A DNA stretch of 9,483 nt from assembly GCA_021802365.1 (NCBI GenBank), contig JAKAAJ010000043.1:1-9483 (forward strand). The letters run 5' to 3'. Under the pieces are notes generated by a model. That model searched no databases, was not told the origin of the DNA, and was given only the letters and a program-made list of their open reading frames with translations. Shown here in pieces: positions 5,529 to 9,483 of this stretch. The translations under genes were made by a program, and so were the position numbers. Each line of letters starts with the position of its first letter. Position 1 is the stretch's first letter. This DNA comes from Thermoplasmata archaeon (lineage in GTDB: Archaea > Thermoplasmatota > Thermoplasmata > Thermoplasmatales > Thermoplasmataceae).

Positions 5529-7766
5529 TCACTGGTAAAGGCCCAGTTCCTCCACTACTTTTCTCTTTTCTGATACAGATTTGCTCAGAGACTCAGAAAG
5601 GCCCCTGTAGAACTTCAGAACCTCCTCATCTACTGACGGCCTTATGGATTTCATGGCATCAAGGAAATTCTTCTGGCTTATTTCTGTTGCCTCCGGGTCA
5701 TCCCTGTATGCCATCATTCCTGCCTCCCTGCACAGGTTTTCCAGATCGGCACCAACATAGCCCTCTGTTTTCTTGGATATATCATTAAGATTAACATCCT
5801 TTTTAAGGGGCATATTCTTTGTATGGACCTGCAGTATCTTGAGCCTATTGGCCTCATCAGGCGGAGGTATATAGATCATCTTATCAAATCTCCCAGCCCT
5901 TAAGAGGCCGGGGTCAATAATATCTGGCCTGTTTGTGGCAGCAAGGACCACCACTCCCTGCAGTACCTCCACACCATCAAGCGATGTCAGAAGCTGATTG
6001 ACTATTCTTTCCGTTACACCTGTGTCCCCATACTGGCCTCTTCTTGGAGCTATGGAATCAATCTCATCAAAGAAGACAATGGTCGGTGCAACCTGTTTTG
6101 CCTTTTTGAATATCTCCCTCACAGCCTTCTCGCTTTCTCCAACCCACTTGCTCAGGACTTCTGGTCCTTTTACAGAAATGAAATTGGCATTGCTCTCATT
6201 GGCAACTGCTTTTGCGAGAAGTGTCTTACCAACACCTGGAGGCCCGTAGAGAAGGAATCCTTTTGCAGCCCTTATTCCAAGCCTCTTGAATACATCAGGC
6301 TTAAGGAGCGGCAGCTCAACAGTCTCCCTAAGTTCGCCTTTAACTGATTCCAGGCCACCTATATCTTCCCACGTGATTGTTGGGACTTCAACGGTCACCT
6401 CTCTGAGGCTGCTAGGTTCTATGGCCTTCAATGCTTCCCTGAAGTCCTCGTCAGTGACCTGCATTTTTTCAAGCACTTCGGTGGGTATAGGTTTATCCAG
6501 ATCGATTTCAGGAAGGTACCTTCTCAGTGCATTCATTGCCGATTCCCTGGCCAGGGCAGCCAGATCGGCTCCTACAAATCCATATGTGAGGCTGGCTATT
6601 TCATCCAGAAATTCTATCTTTTTATCCTCGTCCATACCGAATGGCATTCCTCTGGTATGTATTGCAAGGATCTCCTTCCTGCCCTTCTTGTCGGGGACAC
6701 CTATATTTATCTCCCTGTCGAATCTTCCTGGTCTCCTCAGTGCAGGATCCACAGCATCAATACGATTTGTTGCACCAATAACTATGACATGCCCTCTCTC
6801 TTTCAGGCCATCCATGAGTGTTAGAAGCTGAGCAACAACTCTTCTCTCGACCTCCCCCTGTACATCCTCTCTCTTTGGAGCTATAGAGTCTATTTCATCA
6901 ATGAATATGATCGAAGGTTCGGATTCCTCAGCCTTCAGGAATATCTCTCTTAGTTTCTGTTCGCTCTGTCCGTAGTACTTGCTCATTATTTCCGGTCCGT
7001 TTATGGAGAAGAAATTGGCACCGGATTCATTTGCAACAGCCCTTGCTATTAGTGTTTTCCCCGTTCCTGGAGGGCCATGAAGGAGGACACCCTTGGGTGG
7101 ATGTATACCAAGCCTTTCGAATAGTTCTGGATGCTTCAGAGGAAGTTCAATAATTTCCCTTACCCTGCCAAGCTGGTCAGAAAGACCGCCTATATCTTCA
7201 TAACTGATGCGTGATACATCTTCCAGAACCTCTGATGCAGGTTCCTCCCTGATCTCTATTTTTGTCTCCTCTCCCACTTCAATTGGAACTTTTGGGGGTT
7301 GTGACTTCACAACCTTGAAAAGCAGTCCAGAATGTCCAGCCAGTGTAAGGCCAGGAACGCTGATATTGTCACCCTCAAGCATAGGCCTCCTTATCAGTGC
7401 TTTCTGGACGAACTCATTAATACCGTCACCGAATTTTAGCCTCTGGTCTTTTCTTATTATAGGAGCCAGGGTTACCCTCTTGGCCTCCTCTGTTCTTACT
7501 TTTCTTACCCTTACCTTGTCACCGATAGACGCACTGCAGTTGTTACGCATGACACTGTCGATTCTCACAATACCTTTGTTTTCATCTTCAGGTCTTGCCC
7601 TGTAGACTCGCCCGACAGTCTTTCTCTCCTTCTCTATCTCCACGACATCTCCGATTTCGCAATTCAGAGCTATTCTGGATTCTTCATCAAGCCTGACTCT
7701 TGACATACCGGGATCTGTGGAGTTAGCCTCCGCAACTCTCAGTAAGATGCCGTCACTGTAAGCCAT
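5529..7766 (-). CDS. vat: VAT, Cdc48/p97-type AAA+ unfoldase
   Basis: This 745-residue protein has the full Cdc48/VAT layout: an N-domain (about 1-180, double-psi barrel plus second lobe) and two AAA+ rings. Ring 1 has Walker A GPPGTGKT at 231-238, Walker B IIFIDEID at 286-293, sensor Asn334 and arginine fingers Arg345 and Arg348. Ring 2 has GPPGVGKT at 508-515, IVFFDEID at 563-570, sensor Asn612 and arginines 623 and 626. Pore loops KYYG at 263-266 and KWVG at 540-543 carry the aromatic residues that pull substrate in T. acidophilum VAT. The last residues, GLYQ, fit the hydrophobic-Tyr-X motif that docks regulators onto the 20S proteasome. VAT hydrolyses ATP to unfold proteins in the cytoplasm, mainly for proteasomal degradation. 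The ATG at 7766 is fixed by the box A 26 bases upstream. It is intact, with no oddities. Identification is close to certain. Confidence 0.97.
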   Translation of the reverse strand: MAYSDGILLRVAEANSTDPGMSRVRLDEESRIALNCEIGDVVEIEKERKTVGRVYRARPEDENKGIVRIDSVMRNNCSASIGDKVRVRKVRTEEAKRVTLAPIIRKDQRLKFGDGINEFVQKALIRRPMLEGDNISVPGLTLAGHSGLLFKVVKSQPPKVPIEVGEETKIEIREEPASEVLEDVSRISYEDIGGLSDQLGRVREIIELPLKHPELFERLGIHPPKGVLLHGPPGTGKTLIARAVANESGANFFSINGPEIMSKYYGQSEQKLREIFLKAEESEPSIIFIDEIDSIAPKREDVQGEVERRVVAQLLTLMDGLKERGHVIVIGATNRIDAVDPALRRPGRFDREINIGVPDKKGRKEILAIHTRGMPFGMDEDKKIEFLDEIASLTYGFVGADLAALARESAMNALRRYLPEIDLDKPIPTEVLEKMQVTDEDFREALKAIEPSSLREVTVEVPTITWEDIGGLESVKGELRETVELPLLKPDVFKRLGIRAAKGFLLYGPPGVGKTLLAKAVANESNANFISVKGPEVLSKWVGESEKAVREIFKKAKQVAPTIVFFDEIDSIAPRRGQYGDTGVTERIVNQLLTSLDGVEVLQGVVVLAATNRPDIIDPGLLRAGRFDKMIYIPPPDEANRLKILQVHTKNMPLKKDVNLNDISKKTEGYVGADLENLCREAGMMAYRDDPEATEISQKNFLDAMKSIRPSVDEEVLKFYRGLSESLSKSVSEKRKVVEELGLYQ

Positions 7767-7787
7767 ATTACCGTATTTCTTGATCAG

Positions 7788-7796
7788 TATTTTAAA
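7788..7796 (-). promoter_or_regulatory. Box A of vat
   Basis: The minus strand reads TTTAAAATA, a strong match to the archaeal box A consensus, centred 26 bases before the vat ATG. The expected transcription start is the start codon itself, so the mRNA is probably leaderless. The element lies in the 117-base gap after the sulfurtransferase gene. The rest of that gap holds only a T-rich stretch (minus-strand TTTTTC near 7845-7850) that may end the sulfurtransferase transcript. Confidence 0.65.
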
Positions 7797-7883
7797 TTAA
7801 TTTAATCACGATGTTGGATAAACAGCGAAGCATCGGATTTATCATGAAAAATGGTAAAATTCAAGCTTTGCTGAAATCCAGGA

Positions 7884-8702
7884 TTATTTCTCAACAGGAT
7901 TTTCCGGGTAAGAAATCCAGTCACTCCAGCTTCCACAATAAACCCGGGGGTCCTTCCCAGCCACCCTCATTGCTACAAAATTAACGCATGCAGTAACGCC
8001 GGATCCGCAGTAAAGTATCGGATCTTCTGGCAGATCACTGAATTTCTTTTCAAGGAGGCTTTTATCAAGATAACCTCTATCCCCTATAGATTCCATGAAT
8101 GGATGGTTTACCGCCCCAGGAATATGGCCGGCGACAGGATCTATGGTTTCGTTTTCTCCTGCATATCTGTCACTGGACCTGCAATCAACAAGTTTTACAG
8201 AATCTATATCCTTCTTTAAATGATTGATTTCGATTCTTATATGTTTGTCAGGCCTTATTCGAAGTTCCCCTTTTCGTTTTTTCGGCTCAGTCTTATCGGT
8301 TGGATAGCCTAAATTTTCCCAGTTCTGATAGAGTCCATTCAGAACATATGAATTTTCAAAACCTATGTACTGCATCAGGAAATAGAATCTTGCAGCCCCA
8401 GACCAGTTATCATCATAAGCCACAACGGTTGAAGTTTCGTTTATACCGAAGCTTTCAAGCTTTTTGGCAAAAAGGTGAATATCAGGCAAGGGGTGCCTCC
8501 CGCCGTTCTTTGATATCTGACCTGTCATATCCCTAAGAAGATCAACAAAATACGCCCCTGGGATGTGTCCATTGGAGTATGCACGCTGCCCATAATGCGC
8601 ATCAAAAAGATTGTATCTGCAGTCAACTATTATCAGTTGAGGGTCTTTCAGGTGATCCTTGAGCCACACCAGTTCCTTCAGTGGTCCGCTACTTGAATTC
8701 AC
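7884..8702 (-). CDS. Two-domain rhodanese-type sulfurtransferase (3-mercaptopyruvate or thiosulfate sulfurtransferase)
   Basis: The 272 residues form two rhodanese domains, about 8-130 and 150-268. Each has a VDCR strand and a GHIPGA motif. The N-terminal domain lacks a catalytic cysteine (YDDNWSGAARF at the equivalent loop). The C-terminal domain carries LYCGSGVTA with Cys232. The loop CGSGVTA is the form found in 3-mercaptopyruvate sulfurtransferases such as SseA, while thiosulfate enzymes often have CRKGVTA, so mercaptopyruvate is the more likely donor. The cysteine takes up a persulfide and passes sulfur to a thiol acceptor. The start is GTG at 8702: a stop codon lies two codons upstream and an overlapping ATG is followed at once by TGA. 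A box A 25 bases upstream supports a leaderless GTG start. Cys256 replaces the Asp usual in the YDGSW motif. It is divergent from a cysteine synthase gene, which suggests a shared role in sulfur and cysteine metabolism. Confidence 0.9.
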   Translation of the reverse strand: MNSSSGPLKELVWLKDHLKDPQLIIVDCRYNLFDAHYGQRAYSNGHIPGAYFVDLLRDMTGQISKNGGRHPLPDIHLFAKKLESFGINETSTVVAYDDNWSGAARFYFLMQYIGFENSYVLNGLYQNWENLGYPTDKTEPKKRKGELRIRPDKHIRIEINHLKKDIDSVKLVDCRSSDRYAGENETIDPVAGHIPGAVNHPFMESIGDRGYLDKSLLEKKFSDLPEDPILYCGSGVTACVNFVAMRVAGKDPRVYCGSWSDWISYPENPVEK

Positions 8703-8722
8703 ATTCTAGTATTTTACCTTGG

Positions 8723-8730
8723 TTTTTAAG
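8723..8730 (-). promoter_or_regulatory. Box A of the sulfurtransferase gene
   Basis: The minus strand reads CTTAAAAA, centred 25 bases before the GTG at 8702. The spacing supports GTG as the start of a leaderless message. Confidence 0.5.
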
Positions 8731-8743
8731 CCTTATCCGCCAT

Positions 8744-8755
8744 ATTAAAAAATAA
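8744..8755 (+). promoter_or_regulatory. Box A of the cysteine synthase gene
   Basis: The run ATTAAAAAATAA is centred about 24-25 bases before the ATG at 8773. It lies about 20 bases from the sulfurtransferase box A, so the two divergent promoters share one 70-base region where a single regulator could act on both. Confidence 0.5.
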
Positions 8756-8772
8756 CGGCTATATTCCCTTAT

Positions 8773-9483
8773 ATGAATACGGAGAACTACTACTCTGATA
8801 TCACTGAACTCATAGGTTCAACTCCCCTCCTTAAAATTAACAGAATGGCGCCTGCTGGAGGAGCGGAGATTCTTGCCAAACTTGAATGGTACAATATAGG
8901 GGGTTCAGTTAAGGACCGGGTAGCCCTTTATATGATTGAGTTCGCCGAGGCTTCCGGAACACTGACTAGAGAGAAGACCATTATAGAGGCCACATCAGGG
9001 AATACTGGTATTGCCCTGGCCATGATTGGGGCCCATAAAGGTTATCATGTAACCATAGTTATGTCGGAATCGGCCAGCCAGGAGAGAAAAAAGATAATCA
9101 GCGCTTACGGGGCAGACCTTATACTTACCCCAGCAAACAAAGGTACTGCAGGAGCAATAGAACTTAAAAACAGGCTTATAAATGAAAACCCTGAAAAGTA
9201 TGTTTCAATGGATCAATTCAGGAACCCTGCCAATGTGTTTGCCCATTACCATGGAACAGCCTCGGAAATACTCAGGCAGACTGGGGGGAAAATCGATATG
9301 GTGGTCTGTACTGTCGGCACAGGGGGCACATCTAACGGCATTGGGAAAAAGCTTAAGGAGTCTGTTCCAGGAATAAAACTGGTTGGGGTCACTCCTGCAC
9401 TTGGTGTTGCAATTCAGGGAATAAGAAACCCCAAGGAGCCGAATCCTTCTCAGTGGGTAGACATGTCGCTGTTTGATGCGTTC
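8773..9483 (+). CDS. PLP-dependent cysteine synthase family protein (3' end outside the window)
   Basis: The first 237 residues are present; the family is usually about 300, so some 60-70 are missing at the right edge. IGSTPLLKIN at 14-23 is the usual opening. NIGGSVKDR at 41-49 carries Lys47, the pyridoxal-phosphate lysine, with Ile where Pro is usual. TSGNTG at 74-79 is the substrate loop, DQFRNPAN precedes the mid domain, and GTGGTSNGIG binds the cofactor phosphate. The enzyme replaces the leaving group of an activated serine with sulfide to make cysteine. Whether the donor is O-acetylserine (CysK/CysM) or O-phosphoserine (as in some archaea) cannot be decided, and cystathionine beta-synthase-like activity is also possible. 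The ATG at 8773 is supported by a box A about 25 bases upstream. The gene is divergent from the sulfurtransferase, which suggests a shared sulfur pathway. Confidence 0.9.
   Translation, partial: MNTENYYSDITELIGSTPLLKINRMAPAGGAEILAKLEWYNIGGSVKDRVALYMIEFAEASGTLTREKTIIEATSGNTGIALAMIGAHKGYHVTIVMSESASQERKKIISAYGADLILTPANKGTAGAIELKNRLINENPEKYVSMDQFRNPANVFAHYHGTASEILRQTGGKIDMVVCTVGTGGTSNGIGKKLKESVPGIKLVGVTPALGVAIQGIRNPKEPNPSQWVDMSLFDAF

Noticed and set aside
5998..7605. Several long plus-strand open frames (83-181 codons) opposite vat
   Set aside because: The minus-strand VAT protein is complete and highly conserved; these Ser/Leu-rich translations are antisense by-products.
7811..7984. A 57-codon plus-strand frame beginning in the gap between vat and the sulfurtransferase gene
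   Set aside because: Most of it overlaps the conserved 3' end of the sulfurtransferase gene in antisense, and the translation looks random beyond the first 25 residues.
1..9483. Mobile elements, CRISPR arrays, tRNA or rRNA genes
   Set aside because: I saw no repeat-spacer pattern, transposase, terminal repeats, cloverleaf or ribosomal RNA sequence. The VirB4/HerA-like fragment alone does not show a mobile element.

Overview
The window looks like a piece of a Thermoplasmatales (euryarchaeal) chromosome. The best evidence is the 745-residue two-ring AAA+ ATPase at 5529-7766. Its length, its pore loops (KYYG in ring 1, KWVG in ring 2) at residues 263-266 and 540-543, and most of its sequence match what I recall of VAT from Thermoplasma acidophilum. 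Start regions fit an archaeon too: most start codons lie about 23-26 bases downstream of an A/T-rich box A (TATA) element, with no Shine-Dalgarno sequence, as expected for leaderless transcripts. I cannot name the genus from sequence alone.

Layout: (1) 1-704 (+) is the 3' part of a HerA/VirB4-type P-loop ATPase cut by the left edge. (2) 709-2836 (-) is a likely three-gene membrane operon. It is transcribed from about 2840 towards 709: an unusual fusion of a flavin-binding PNPOx-like domain to a MenA-type UbiA prenyltransferase, a GtrA-family four-helix protein, and a two-helix membrane protein of unknown function. (3) 2929-3753 (+) is a second, stand-alone UbiA-family prenyltransferase, divergent from the fusion, with a rearranged second aspartate motif. 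(4) 3760-4029 (-) is a PRC-barrel protein. (5) 4099-5481 (-) is a 14-helix DHA2-type MFS exporter with a TTG start or a frameshifted N terminus. (6) 5529-7766 (-) is VAT. (7) 7884-8702 (-) is a two-domain rhodanese/mercaptopyruvate sulfurtransferase. (8) 8773 to the right edge (+) is a PLP-dependent cysteine synthase, divergent from the sulfurtransferase and cut by the edge.

Functional themes: the UbiA pair and the GtrA protein point to polyprenyl-lipid or quinone biosynthesis and lipid-carrier handling at the membrane. The sulfurtransferase and cysteine synthase form a plausible sulfur/cysteine unit around a shared 70-base divergent promoter. VAT is the housekeeping unfoldase that feeds the 20S proteasome. 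The window is densely coded: the largest gap between genes is 117 bases. I found no tRNA, rRNA, CRISPR array, insertion sequence or integration site.

Nothing here is clearly a new defence or mobile system. The strongest candidates for something little described are the PNPOx-UbiA fusion with its divergent UbiA partner, and the possible link between the VirB4/HerA ATPase and the small two-helix membrane protein that converges on it.
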